NCBI RefSeq assembly: GCF_031877795.1
Contig: NC_133933.1
Span: forward strand, 24,394,029-24,458,028
Reading direction: 5' to 3'
Length of the DNA: 64,000 nucleotides
Source: Strix aluco
Lineage: Eukaryota; Chordata; Aves; Strigiformes; Strigidae
This document shows positions 1 to 14,000 of this stretch, piece by piece. Within the stretch, counting starts at the first letter, position 1; each line of letters opens with the position of its first letter. The position numbers and the translations under genes are program-made. A model generated the notes under the pieces. That model was not told the origin of the DNA. It did not search any database and worked only from the letters and a program-made list of their open reading frames with translations.

Positions 1-3000
1 TTCTTTGATAGAAACGATACTGCAAAATCAGCTGGCTGCCAGAAAGAGAGACATGATAACAATTCCAACCTTCACCATAGACAACAATTTTTTTTTCTGT
101 ATGTAGATAACAATTGCTTCATTTCAATTTGCCATCTACATTTCTCCCATTTATTTCATCTGTGCCAAAAATATATAGATACAAAATTCATAAAAAACAA
201 AAAGCCATTGTTTCAGCTGATATTTTCCCTCTAGTGTTGGACAAAAGCAGAAGATCAGGCAGTCTTTCAATGGCCTTTGGTATGTACGGTTGTAACACTT
301 TGTTGACTTGTCTGTGACTTACGGTTAGGTCAAAGAAATAGTCTTTATGTTTTTGCTCCCTTTCAGTTCTCAGAGATATGCAGGAGAAGGACATGAGTTA
401 ACCTCCCAGTTAACCCCGGATTTCTCTAACACACAGGTGTCTAGGATGCCATTCTCATATGCTTGCCGGTAAGTATTGATATGAATAAATACAAAAAACT
501 GCTTACGATGAGGAACAAGCAGAATACAGATGATGTGTGCTTTATATTGTAAATAACTTTGACCACAGTGCCATTGCAGTAACCATTGACAGGCATGACT
601 GGTGTAGAATTAAAATTTCCAAGATGCTTAGCTGTGTGCCACAAAAACACTTCATACTAAACCTCTACAGAAGCAGTTTGGTCTTCTTAAGATGTACAGT
701 TACAGATTCTGGCTACATCATCGTGAAGAGAGGAGGAAAAGAAGCAGAAATGAGCTAAAGTCAAGTCAACTTATTTCATTAAATGACTGACATTTTTTCC
801 ATAACTACATATGAGCAGTTATGGTGACCATAAGCAGGCTCTGTTACTTGCTTGCTTCTTGCAGTCACAACGGTGTCAGCCTGACCTAGGGTGTTCAACT
901 AGAGTAAATGGCAGCAGTCAGTGGTGAAGCATTTTAGAGAGGTTAAAACATTCATGCAAGATATAAAATGCAGGATATTTAAAACATGAAACCTGTTTCT
1001 ATCAATACCCTGAGTTTACCGTATGTACTCCTTACAGGTGCTCTAATTTTAAAGGCTGGTGGAACACAGGCATTTGGGGCCAAAAGCTCTTTGTGTCCTG
1101 CCATTAACATAAGGGAACTTCCAAGCCCTTTCCCCCGCCTTGACATGTTTGGATTCAGGTTGGAACACACTTCTAGGTACAAAGTTTCTCTGAGCATGGA
1201 GTTTAAGAGAAACACTGACCTGCAAAAAAAAAGGGAAGGAGGGATGTAGTGCAAGACTACTGTATCTGAAAGGACTTCAGCTATTGGTAATAACTTTCTC
1301 TACTCTGAGTAATAGTCTACATATTATTATTTATTATATTACATATACTTATTCCATATTTAGGTGATACCAAATGCCATAAAGGCACAATAAATTAGAG
1401 GAAGATCTTGGAGCTCTTCATACAAACACAAACCTTGACACCCTTTTGCCCAACACAGTATTGGCCCCAGATGACATACTGGTTACTTGAGGGGAGCAGA
1501 AATCCAGATGGTTTGTCTGAATATACTTAGGAAGGAACAATTCTTGGGCAAGAATGCTAACACAGCTTCAGCTCTGTAGGGTGATTATTTGGAAATAGAT
1601 CATGACATAAATGGTAATGAATAATACAGAATTTTGTCCAGCTTAACAGCTCCTTTACAAACATAGCTTGGATCTTTAGCAATTAAATGAAAAGATTTAG
1701 GGCAGCATCTGAAAGATTTGACCTTGTATGTAAAATGACAAACTCCTCTTGATGTTCTCAGATTTCTCCACCCTGAAATTGTGAAGTCTGGAGGAAGAGG
1801 GAAAAAAAAGCTGCAATAATTTTAACATTACTAGCAGAACAAAAAAAGGACATGAAGAACTACTCAGCAATAAGATATGGGGTGAAAGGAAACATGCTCA
1901 TAAAGCCTAATGTAGTTGAAGAAAACTGGAATGGAGAAGAATCTCACTAGAGTGCTAGTGAGCAGAGGTTTCTGTTAACTAAACACAGTCCAAGCTCAGG
2001 GACAATCTAAATTCTTCCAGGCCAAGCAGGGAGTCTAATATGAGAGAAATCAAGAACTAAAGCATGGACTTAGATCTGGTGGAACAAAGGAATTTATTTC
2101 ACTATAGCCAGCTCATTATATCTAGTCAATTGCTTTCTACTGTCAGTATTGCCATTTATGTGTGAGACTTGTTAGGATCCAAGATTATTAGCTATAACAT
2201 TATAGACATAAATTATGTAAGTTACAGTGTCAAGTCTTCCTCTCTATGTTAGCATATCTCATGGAAGGAGCTGCCCCTGAAAATATACTTGTTTTTTAAA
2301 AATGTCTAAAGAAACATCCTCCCTTATTCTCTACTAATGATCTGAAATGAGCTCAGGCTGTTTGTCCACATGCTCCATGCTGCTGGTGAAGCAGACTATT
2401 GAGAGCCTAAACCTGAGACATCACCCAATAAACCAACAGCTTTTCAGCAGAGAGCAAAGGATCTTTTCTCCATCCTGCTTCTCAATTTAAGATATCACAG
2501 TATGACAGTAGTTATGACTCATCGGTTGACTTCTCAGTGTTCTGAGCTCTGGAAGAGATATTAACAGTATTAAGGATATCTAGATATGAAAGCTCGTCTC
2601 CTTTATTTCCCACATGTCCTGGGTTCCCAAGCTGCCTGTGTAGTATCCAATTCAAAGACAAGTGATCAGTCATCACTGACATGGAACAGTGAGAGAGGAC
2701 TGGGAGGACATGGCAATGCATAAATTGAGTCTCCTCAGTCCTGTAGAGTAACAAGGTCTCTTGGAGGAACCACTGCATTTATGAAGGCAGTAATCACACC
2801 TTGAGGTAGGGAACGAGAAAGATGAGATTAACTGAAGCAGAAGAAGCCAGAACAGCCTGACAGTAGCTTTGATTTTGCTTTCTCCTTGAAGTTTCTGATG
2901 GTAAGAGGGCTGTGATGACAGAGACACCAGAAACAAAAGGTATTGCAGACATCTGAGTGTACGTACTCAAATAGCAGGAAATAGTTCAGGGTAAGCTGCC

Positions 3001-5893
3001 TGCAATGACTTAAACAAACAGAATCATTTGATTTGATTTGTCACTGAATAAACTCTGTCCCTCTGAAGGGACAAGAACCATCTGCAATTTTTCAGAATCC
3101 TGTGAGAGAGAGCCAGCCTTGCCAGGTATGCAGTTGTCACCTCCAACACACAAGAGACTGTAATCAGCGTCTATCACAGCCTGAAAGGGAGGTTGAAGAG
3201 AAAGCTAGGAGAGCTGTCTCTGGAGCTGAATGATGTAACTTAAAATGTCATGACATTAAATTCAGATCTGACAAAAAGCTTTTGATAATGTGTGAGTCTG
3301 AACTTAAGAAATCAAAAGAATGAATCCAGTTTATTTGGTTGCCTGAGTCATTCTCGGGTGACTTTGACCTTTCCTTTGCTGCAATTACTAACCAAAGCGA
3401 GGGGAAAGCACAGGAAAGGAACAGCAGTAATTTTCACATAGATCTAGTATCTGCCATCCACTCTTTTAGCACAGAACTACAGTAGGTAGCCTGTCAAATT
3501 TGGTGCACAGTTTACAAGACAGCCAGCTTTATGGTTCCAAGAAGTCCTAAAATCATCCTCTTCTGAATAAAGGATACTATTTTCAAAGCCAGAGCGTATC
3601 AGCAGACAACCTCCTGCTTATGGTTGTGAGCACAAAAGGAAGGACCAATGCATGGATGGCTTGGTACCAAGGGCTCTTACCCACTTTGCTGCTCTGTAGT
3701 CCAAGTCTGGAGCAACCTTTCTCTCCAGTATGTTCTCAGGCACTGACTGAGCTGCCAGAGCTCAGCAGCTGCTTACAGCAGAGACTTGAGAAAACTCCTT
3801 TTTCTCAAACAGTACAAAGGCACCTGCAGTTAGAGTGGACATGCACCCTATGACTTCAAGACAGAAAGGTTATACTCTGTTCCAGTTAATTATGTTGCTA
3901 TCAAACACCCTGTGTACAATTCAGAATATGCAAATATTATTTAGAAGAAGAGGCTGCAAAGTGAAACCTTTCTGAATCTCTTATTTTAGCATTTTTGCCA
4001 GAAGTATTTTCCCTCACCTTGTGGGCTACAGCTGTCAAATGGCAAAGAAAAATAACTGTTGGAGATGGAAAAGGTTATATAGCATGACTAGGACTGCTAA
4101 TTTTGGCCTGTAAATAGAATCTAACTTCTAATAGAAAAAGACCCAACAACATAACTCTATTAGGCTTTGCAATCGAGTTGTTAATTTTGGTTAGACAATG
4201 CTTTCTCTTCCCATACAGCTCGAGTCAGCTCTAGCATATTTATATCAAGTCATCATACAGGCATAACTGCATAGTCAAAGAAACATTCTGCAAATGATTA
4301 AGATGCAAATAAAAGTTTCATTGCATTCTTTAATAGTAATTTGATTATTAATTGTGGTTTTTATTGAGAGACAGATGAAAGCACTATTTTTTTCTCCATA
4401 TGCATTAGTTTAACAATCTGATCTTCAAAAAAAATGTATCACACTCTAGAAACAACCAGCACAAAAACTGGTAACTGTAAAACACAACTCTAATGTCCAT
4501 GCTTGAGCTCCCATTACTAACATCATAAGAAAGTTCATCATCAGGAAAAGTTATAGCAGATGTACATATTTCTCATGGTTAGACATTTTGAAGTTTTCTT
4601 TCTACTGCATAAGCTATTAGCTCAGAATTTTTCACCCTTTCTAGAGATTTCCTTGAACTGAGAAATAAGCTGGAAAGTACTGCCTGGTGCTGAAGTTTCC
4701 AAATCTCCTACAAGAGTAGTTTCTTATTCTCATTTCAGTCATTTACACCAGACAAGATGGCTGCGGCAAGCAAAGGATTTAAGTTCCTAACCTCAGCTGA
4801 GCCTGGGAAATTCCCCGTGATAGAAATAATACAGTCAGAAACCTTTCTGAATTTTTTTTTTACAAGTTTTGGCAAAAGTGACCTGCTGGAGCAGAACAGG
4901 ATTATCTGGTGCATGTCTACAGATCCTGGAATTTTAGGGTCCCAAAAAGCACAGCAGACTTTGAGGAGGCTGATAATTAAATTACTAGGGGCCATAGTTA
5001 AAACAAGGTCTCAAGTCTGACCAAGTAACACTGAGATTCAGCAAGAAAACAAAGTGAACGCTTACAGCCAATCTTAGCACTCCTCCTCAGAAAGCCAAAA
5101 CATTTCTACACCCATTTTGTGTAAGAAGGAAGCTGTTCAGATGTTGAGATAATTGCAGTGTCTGCATCCATGCCTAGAAATGCACAATGCAACATGAGAC
5201 AGGTATCTGCAGCTTTCTGAAGATGAATTATTGATCCCATTCTAATAAATAATAAAAATCCAATAGATCTTAGGTGATACAATAGGTTAATTTATTAGAT
5301 TAACTTTTTATTTGGAAGAGCAACTTCCAAAATTCTTTCATATGACAGTTGAAAATAGATTTAAATTGATCAAGCTTGTAAAATTTCTATAGCTAATCCA
5401 GTTAACAAGTCAACATTAAGTTCTGCAGGACTCAAACATAATTCTTACCAAAAAAGCAGCTGATTTCTGTTAGTTTTATTTTAACTTTCACATCTTATTC
5501 AAAATATCCACAAATGTAGCAGGGATGTCTTCTAGGACTGAAATAACGCTCTTCTAAGGTTAATGTGTGGACAAGAAGAACAATTTTGATGCCATAGCTG
5601 AGCCTTATCAAGTGCACTAATATGCCAAGTCTTTGACAACAAAATGTTTCTGGACATTTTAAAAGTCAAGGACAAAAAATGATTACTAATCTTGAAGCAA
5701 CTGTAGTTCAAGATGGGTAATCTATGAGATTTCACTTCTAGGAAATGCCTGTACTAACAGTGACACATAGAATCACGCCTACCTTGAGCTCCAGGAGTGG
5801 TGCCCATGCAGAACACCTCACTTGGGAAACTGGTCTTTCCATTACAGGAGTATCTCATGCAGAATCTCTGCATGGCAACAAATTTATATAAAT

Positions 5894-5908
5894 GTATATA
5901 TATATATG
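5894..5908. repeat. (TA)n microsatellite
   Basis: A short uninterrupted TA run inside AT-rich DNA, read directly from the sequence. No coding or regulatory context. Confidence 0.7.
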
Positions 5909-7974
5909 ATTCACGTTCAGCAAGTGCTTGCAGATTCCCCACTAGATCATTATCACTTTCAACTTCAAGGATCTCCTAATGATGTCATTAACTGCTCATT
6001 CTTTTTCCATTCACTGCTGTATCTAACCTACTTTCCTAATCACAACCATCATAGGGAATGGAATTGATTTATATTTATATGGGTCAATGCTTGCATTGGA
6101 AACCTAACTATAAAGAGATGCAAATGCGCTACTCCTAGCATTATTTTTTAGTGAAAAACTCAAATAAATACATGTTACTTTATTTACTTTTAAAAGTTTG
6201 CTTCATAAACTAGACAATATTATTTCTGCACATTCATCCTCTTAAAACTAAACTATAAACAGCAAACATCCCTAAAACCTCATGTGCCAAGCAAGCTCAG
6301 TGTCTGATTTTTTTTTCAAAATCTCCAGTATGCAAAAGTACCAAAGATTTTTCCTAAAATCTTTCAGTTTGTAGTCTTCCCTCCACCTGTAGGGCCAAAG
6401 TAATATTATGCCAACACAAGCCTGAAAACAGATTGCCCATATTAATTAAGGTGGCATTGAAAGAACAGCCATCATGAGCTTTTACCTTCTTTTTTATTGA
6501 AATCAGTGTATTGAAACAATTCTGAAATTAATCAGGTAAGATCATCCAGCACTCCCTTCCAATTCTGTTTTGGAAAAAAACCCAATCAACCAACAAACCA
6601 ATAGAAAAAAATTTCTAAAAATTTCTGATGCACTGCATCTTACTAACTCAAACCATGGATACAACAAGCTCATATCAGCATTCAAAACACTAGGTAGAAA
6701 TATTGCTAATTCCAAACAGAAATTACTTCATTTCCAAAATGCAATGGATCAGGCAAAACAATTATTTCAACCCACATGTCTCAAATCACAGATAAATGCC
6801 CTAAGCTATCAGAGCTACTGTCTAGCCTTCTCTAGTCTTCTACAGACTATAGTCTTCTCTGTAGTCTTCTCTATACCTACTTTGTTAGGAAAAAAATCCT
6901 AATGTAAATTTCTCTGAAGAAAATCCCAAACCAACACCCAAAATTTTCTCCTCTTCTGAGGAAAAAAGATTTAACAAAAAAGGCGTCAGAGAAAAAATTT
7001 TAGTTTTCAATTATGCCTTTTCTGATCTCATGCCTCTTAATTCACGGCATTTCATATGTTAATAAATATTAATACACCTTACATTATTGGCAGAAATTTA
7101 AATAAAAAATACTGATACTGGCAGTAAATTGTGTTTATGTCAATGAATAAAGCAAAGTTAAACTCAATTTAGTTATGGTACATTGGATTCTACTGAAAAG
7201 ATACTAAAATCTGAAACAGTTAATAGTTGTTCACTAACCCCAGTGTGTGATTCCAAGGAAGCACAGCTAAAAATGTAGTGAGTTATTGATTTGATATGGA
7301 CACACTTACCAAAGTTTGATTGCTAAACTATATGAACTTTTCTACCTGAGTTGGCCAGTTACTGGCAACAATAATTGCTCTCCTTGCTGTCCTGCATACG
7401 CTGATTTCTAAGATTAAACAAATTGTATGCAGGTAATGCCATAATGGTATTTCAAAAATATCTAAAACTGTCAAGCAATGCATTATGTTTTACTCACATT
7501 TCATTAAAAAGTTTTTATAAAGAGACAGCAATTTCAAAGAGAATATTATATTTGAAGAGGAGTACTAATATTCTTGAAGAACTCATTCTTTCTACAATGT
7601 AATAAGCTGTTTTATTATCCCCTTGAATCATTCTTTTGTAAATTTGAGGTTTTCAATGAGGAGAATAACAGCTAATTTGCTATTCAGTGGTTTGATTCTT
7701 TGTCACTAAATATTTTATAAGTTTTAATACATTTAAAATCAGAAATTTATATTATCTAGCTCTACATATGTTTTCATTTACCAATCAATACTGAAAGTCA
7801 TTGTGGAAACTTTTTTTTTTTTTTAATATAAAAAGAAAATCCAAAAATTAATGACATGCGACAGAGAAAAATACAGCTTTGGATTCCAAGATTATAATTT
7901 CTCCTTTACTTTTATATACATGTAATTTCTTTGATCAAATTGAACTACTCTTTATTTATATTGTATAAGATTTT

Positions 7975-8085
7975 GAGCCCAGAGAGATCCGGATTTCCGT
8001 GTAACTGAGGTCAGGGGGATATCACACATGCTTCAAGCCTGTATCAGCGTGAGTACTGCTCAAGTCCTAAGTGCAGGAAAATATT
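7975..8085. repeat. Ancient CR1-like fragment (tentative)
   Basis: The words ACATGCTTCAAG, GTGAGTACTGCTCAAGTCCT and GTGCAGGA follow one another as in the 3' part of old amniote CR1 consensus sequences (ACATGCTTAAGTG ... TTTGCAGGATCGGGG, from memory). The copy is strongly diverged. An alignment to an amniote repeat library would decide. Confidence 0.3.
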
Positions 8086-11000
8086 TTCACAAGAGCTCTC
8101 AGTCAGATCACTTAGTCTTAGTTTAAAAGGGCTGGAGAAATGTTTCTATCTATACACACAAATCCCTCAGAATATTACCCAGGACAGAAAAAAAGATTCT
8201 ACAGTGTTTAAATCTTTATGTATCTTTGCTATGAAATGAGCAAAAGAATGCATTATAAAAGCCAAAAGGAACAAGGTAATGAGAACAAGCTGTAAATCTC
8301 AACATTACCAGACAGTTTTTACTATTTTGTGTCTAAAGAGTGAAAGAGGTATGAAACATTAAAATAAAATCAATCTTATGTTCAATAAATATTGCACAAA
8401 TATAGCTAACAAGAACACACGTGTCAGCAAGAGTAAAATTACATGGAGGGATTGCTAAAAATGCAAGCAAACAGAAATCCCAGGCAAAGGTAGACAACGT
8501 GAGGCATTCCGAAAAATAGATTTATGGAACACTGTGGGAATTTGTCATGATAAAGAAGGGGAAAAATAGAATGCAGTGTTTTTATCACTTGGGATTCCTG
8601 ACTTTACCTCTAGATTCTTTCTTTGTCATAGAACAGGCACTTGTGGAATGCACAGAGATACAATGCACAGGATGCAGTAGAGCACACGCAATGCCATCTC
8701 AGTCTTAGCACATGCAGAAATGCAAATATATCAGAGTTCTTCTGAGGTTACAGGAGAAGGAGAAGAGCAGGAAATGTAGACTACAGACTTCAAACAATAA
8801 AGTTACTGGGCATAATTTCCTTAAAACTATGTGTATTTGCATGATGGCTGATTCCAAAAGTAAGCCTCTAGACGGTTGTGCTAAACAGCTGGTTCTTGAA
8901 TTCATCACAGAAATAATTGTAGAACCACTTCATCAAGTACTGTATCTTTGCTGGATGGCTCAGAAATGGTGTAATATTTAAAGAGGGCATGGGAGGAGTC
9001 AGTCACTGGTACCTGAATTGTTTGAAAAATTTAGATGTGAAATGGTCTATCACTACTTGGTAACTGAAAGGAATTAAAATGACTCTGTCTTCTCAGGTAT
9101 TCAAGAGAAAGGGAAGCAGAGTATTGGTGTGCCCACCACAGACCATCATAATAAAAAGTCCTCACAGAGTAGACACATGCATATCCACTTTATGAATAGG
9201 CATACAGGCTATTGTACTTGTCGCTTTGAGAAAGAACCATGATTTACACAGAATGCAGTTCACAGTGCCAAGCAGACATTATAAAGGTCTAGTGACATCA
9301 TTGTCAAGAAGAAGCATTTGATTTCAAAGTATCTCTGAATTTTAAATATGAAAAACAATGACATAGCAAGTTCTCATTTATCTCCATCAGTGGTTTATGT
9401 CTTACCAGCTATAAATCCACTTAATTGAAAGAGATGTGAACTTATTTCTGCAATTTTATTATTCATAGATAAATGTGTTATATAAACCAAATGGAGGGCT
9501 GTCAAAATGTGGAAGGCAGTCTTTCTGATAGTTAAAGCTTTTGAATTTGATATACAGATATGCTTTTCAGTAGTCATTCCTACAACTTATTTCATAGGCT
9601 TTGTACACTTAACTAGCATGTACTTGAAATCTTCTGAAGATACTTCCTTTTATAGTGTTGATTTTGATGTTTGCAATGTTAGCATTATTCACCATGCTAA
9701 GATAATAATATGAACGGTCTGCTCTTGGATTCTACTTGTGCCATTGAACTACTAAGAGACAGAAGACTTGCCATCTGTGAATTTAACATTGCAAGAGAAA
9801 AAAATGTAAGTTTTATTCTGTACAATAAAAATGTCTAACTCTTAACTGCAACCAATTGTCTACTTTGTTAGGATTTTGTTAGGGTAAGGACTACTTTAAC
9901 ACGTTCTACTTTCAGTTGCATTGTTCTTGAAGCATGCACAGTTATATGTAAGATGCAATAGAATAAGCAACTCAATTTCAAGCAATTGCTTAAACACACT
10001 CTAAACTACTGCAGCTCCAAGAAATAGCATTATCAAAAAGGCAAACTGCTGTAAAGAGCACGAAATTCTATGTTCTTACGTTTATTCAACTTGTTATTCT
10101 GTGCAATCATTTTAAACTCTTTCGAAGCCTGCCTAAAAATTCTTGGTTTATGATATCAACAATTTCAGTATTACTTCCCTCTCAGGTTCTCCCTCAATGT
10201 TTTGTTACTATGATGTTAACTTTTCAGGACAGATATTGCTTCATTTTATTTAGCAGTGCACACACTTCTGGGGCTTAAATATAGACTTTCTGAGATTATT
10301 CTTCTACAGTTAAAGTACCACTGACACTTAAGCTGCATTTCTTAATCCTGTGACACATGCGTTGTTACAGTAGCATAGGTCTATTCCTACAAGTAGTTTC
10401 CAATCTCATCATGGTTTTAGCTGTTGTTTTCACCCTTCATTGCAGCCTTCATAGTAAAGAATCCCAGCAGAGGTTCCTGTAGAGCTACTCAAACCAGATG
10501 GAGAAGGTTCACACAGCAAAAATTTCAGCCTTGCCTCTTGAGCAATTTTCTCAAGGAATTACAGCTACTGTACAGTAAGTATCTTTCCTCTTACATAGTT
10601 TCCTATTCTATTTTTGTGCATCTTCTGTATATAAAATTAACATTTTGGTATGGAGCATCCTTCAGGATAGTGGTTGTACTGTGAATGTCCCTGAACCTTC
10701 AGCAAACAGTGTAAAAAACAGGTTCTGCTTCCTTCACTTCTCAGTTCCTTCACCATAAAATAAGTGTGGTTGACATGGGTTGCACAGAGGTCCCTTGCTG
10801 AAGCTATATCACATGACCAGTGTGTTTACATAAAGGATTCTAAGTAATTTAAATACTTCACTGTAGGGGGAAATGAGTAAAAAAAAGCTCTCCAGAATGT
10901 CATAGCAAGCAGTATACTAGGGATAGCACATATCTAACTCCAACATCAAAAAACCCACCCCAAAACACAAATCCCAATTTCAAAACTCAAAATAACCAAG

Positions 11001-14000
11001 ACCCCTACTCTTGAGACAGAGTCCTAAATAAGAACAAAGAAGGAAGATGAAAGTGGAGGAAGCAGAGCAACTGAACGACTGTCCGTTTAATAACTGTTGA
11101 TGTTCCTGAAATGTTGTACCTAAAAATGAAGTGACACAGAAAAACCCATAGCATTTGTCAATTGGAATGACCAAATTAGCTGCCCTGAAGTTGTTAGGAC
11201 ACTGGTGGTATAATGGAGCAGTAAACAGAGAAGGAAAAAAAACTTGTAAAAAACTTGCATTTCTTCCTTGATCTGGTTCTTGTTAGAGGTGTAAAAGAAT
11301 TGCCTCTAGTAAAGCTACAGCTTGTGTTATTTTTATTTTAGACTAAGTAGAAATACTAGGAGGTCTTAAACTCTATTTATTTAAAAGTACGCAATACTCT
11401 TTTAAAATGGAGGAACTTTGGTTATTTTCATCTTCTCTGACATTCCAGGAAAAAATGGTGTCAGAAAGGTCTGAACAACTTCAGCGACTGAAATGCCAGA
11501 AGATTTTGGTTTTTGCATGCAGGGGTTCCTACAGTACTATTCTTAACAGAAGTTAACCTTCTCTGTGATAACAAACCTTAATTTCACCTGTAAATATTAT
11601 GGAAATTTTAAAGTGAAAACTTAGAAGAATCCTAATTGATAAAATCATATCTTGTCTGGAAGAAAATAATTTGATATTTCTATTTGTACTGATTTTTCTT
11701 ATTAGCAGTTTTTCTTACTAAAGAACTCATTTTATTATTTGAGTTTTTAATTTGACTTGTAGGACTTTATTTGGCAAGATCTTTCTGAAATCTGAAAGCA
11801 GCTGGCTTCTCTTTCTCAAGAAAGGGGTTTGTCATAGTAACATTGCTATGTCTGGTTAAGTTCCCATTAACAGATGATCTACTTAACCTTAACCAGAAGT
11901 GAGAGTAATATCCATTGGTTAAAGATTTTATCCACAACCCATACCTCCAGAGTAGACGTTATTATAGTAGCCTTGCAAGTATGCAGACTGCTATCAAACA
12001 CTGTGAAGACAGCTTTCTTGTGTTTATTTATCTGAATTATACTCCTTCTGAATCAGTCCCTCTTGGTTGGCAAGGAAGGAAAACATGGTCAGGATCTAGT
12101 TTTTGTTACTGACATAGTCCTTGCAAGCTGGGGAGTTTCTCTCGTGCCCTAAAAGGATTAACACCAACACTGGGTACCAAGCTACAAATAATTTTAGATA
12201 TGTGCAAAATAGAGCTTAGCACTGATAGCATAAAAAAGAAAAAAAGCTGACGTTCACTAGTAAGTCCTCAGAGTGAGCAGAATGTGGTTGATTGTGGTAC
12301 TATAGGGGAACAGTGACAAATTGTGGACTGTCATAGGAAAGTGCTGGAGCAGTTACTATGAATAATGGCACTCCACTAATCAATAGAGGAAGTAGCAAGA
12401 CTTAACCCACTCTCACCACATTTGCAAGAACGGCAGTCAGTAGCAAGTGAGCACTGAGATGCCACATGATGCCCTGGTGGCTTTTATCATCAGCTGCTGA
12501 AGAGGTCCTTGCTGGGCTGCCCTTCAGATCAGTGAGGCTATAAAAGATTTATGGACCTTGAATCTAAAGACCATGAAGGAGATGGCTAGGAGACGAGTGT
12601 TGCTTTGGTTTTGACATTCCTAATTTCCTTTGCTGTCTAAAGATTTTATTTTTTTAAAGAAGGTGAAGGGCCAGTTTCTAATACTTGTGCAAATCCTTGA
12701 ACAACTAGATACAGCATTTTTTCCATAAGGCATAATCTTATGTTCTACCCTAGCAAGTCCAGAGGGCTGCTAAGTGCTTGATCTTTTCTAGAATATTTGT
12801 TTTCTTTTTATTTTACATAAGATTCCTTTAAACTCTCTCCAGTCTTTGAAAATAATTTATATAAATCTTAGACAGTTTTGTCTTCATTAACATAACCAAT
12901 TGTTCAATGGCGTAAATGACTGAAACCATGAGTAATCCAAAATCTGAGAGTTTAGGACAACTAAAATGATATCAGCTATTACTTTATTTAAGAGACAACT
13001 CCTTTATAATAACACCATTAAAATATGTGACCCTAAGTACCAGGAAGGACTTGTAAGGTGACGATAAGCAGCACTGGGTTTTATGCCTTTGACTAATAGC
13101 GCTGGGATATTCAAAGGGAGGGTCTCTCTTCAGCAGATGTTCCTGATAACAAAATCTTAGGCTCAAGTTCTGTGGGGGAATACAGACCAAAAAGAAGGAC
13201 TGTAATGGGTAGAATAAATATATAAGTAGGCTAAGCTCACAACCTCTTATTTCTGATAACAAAGCCGTTATGTGGTCTCCAAATCAAAACAGGTTCCTTT
13301 TGTTTTTGTGATTTGTATGAAACAATGTGCACACCTTTGTGTAGAATACAGAAATACAGCAAACAGTCAATGTGCAGTTCAAACGTATTTGCATTTCACT
13401 ATCCATGTTTAGAGTACTCTTTTTAATGATTTTAAAACACGGAATAGCATAATCCAATCTATTTATTGCATGAATAAACTTTGAAGAGCTTTGCTTCGAT
13501 GTGACATATAAGAAATATAAAGATTTCAACAAATCCAACAAATTGCTTTTCTTAACACGTAGAGATCTAAATCATTTTACGAAAAATCAGTTGCATAAAC
13601 AGGCTGTGTAGTCCACATAGCATTAGACGTCCTTCTGTGATTTCCTTTTGAAAAAGTATCCTGCCCTAACCTACCTATATGAAGGTCCAAAAACTTTGTG
13701 TGAGCAGCAAAATACTAAGGAATAAAACCAAACCCAAAAACTAACCAGAACAAATATATGGACTCTATAGGGACTATGCTCTCTTTCACCATCTCTGTTC
13801 AGAGGAAATTTGAAAATTTATTCAAATGCTGAAGTGTGGAGAGCATCAGAACTACTTTATAGTTTATAAAAGGGTTACAGTTTAAGGTCATATGATTTCA
13901 CGGCATAGAAACCTTTCAAAAGACAAATCTGATTTTGACAAAACATACTAAAAATATTCTATAGTCAGGTCATTTAAAGTGCCCCAACTGAATTTTTATG

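Noticed and set aside
979-1254. Overlapping open frames on both strands (87-91 codons).
   Set aside because: Mutual antisense shadows without similarity. Possibly an old repeat, but no family recognised.
4735-5020. Overlapping open frames on both strands (86-87 codons).
   Set aside because: Same pattern as above, and interrupted by a T run. No domain; may be an old repeat or a conserved non-coding stretch.
13938-13978. Short minus-strand open segment (WGTLNDLTIEYF) between CAG and GTATG, considered as DNAH14 exon 12.
   Set aside because: The phase would fit, but the peptide bears no resemblance to the expected tail block and the acceptor tract is poor.
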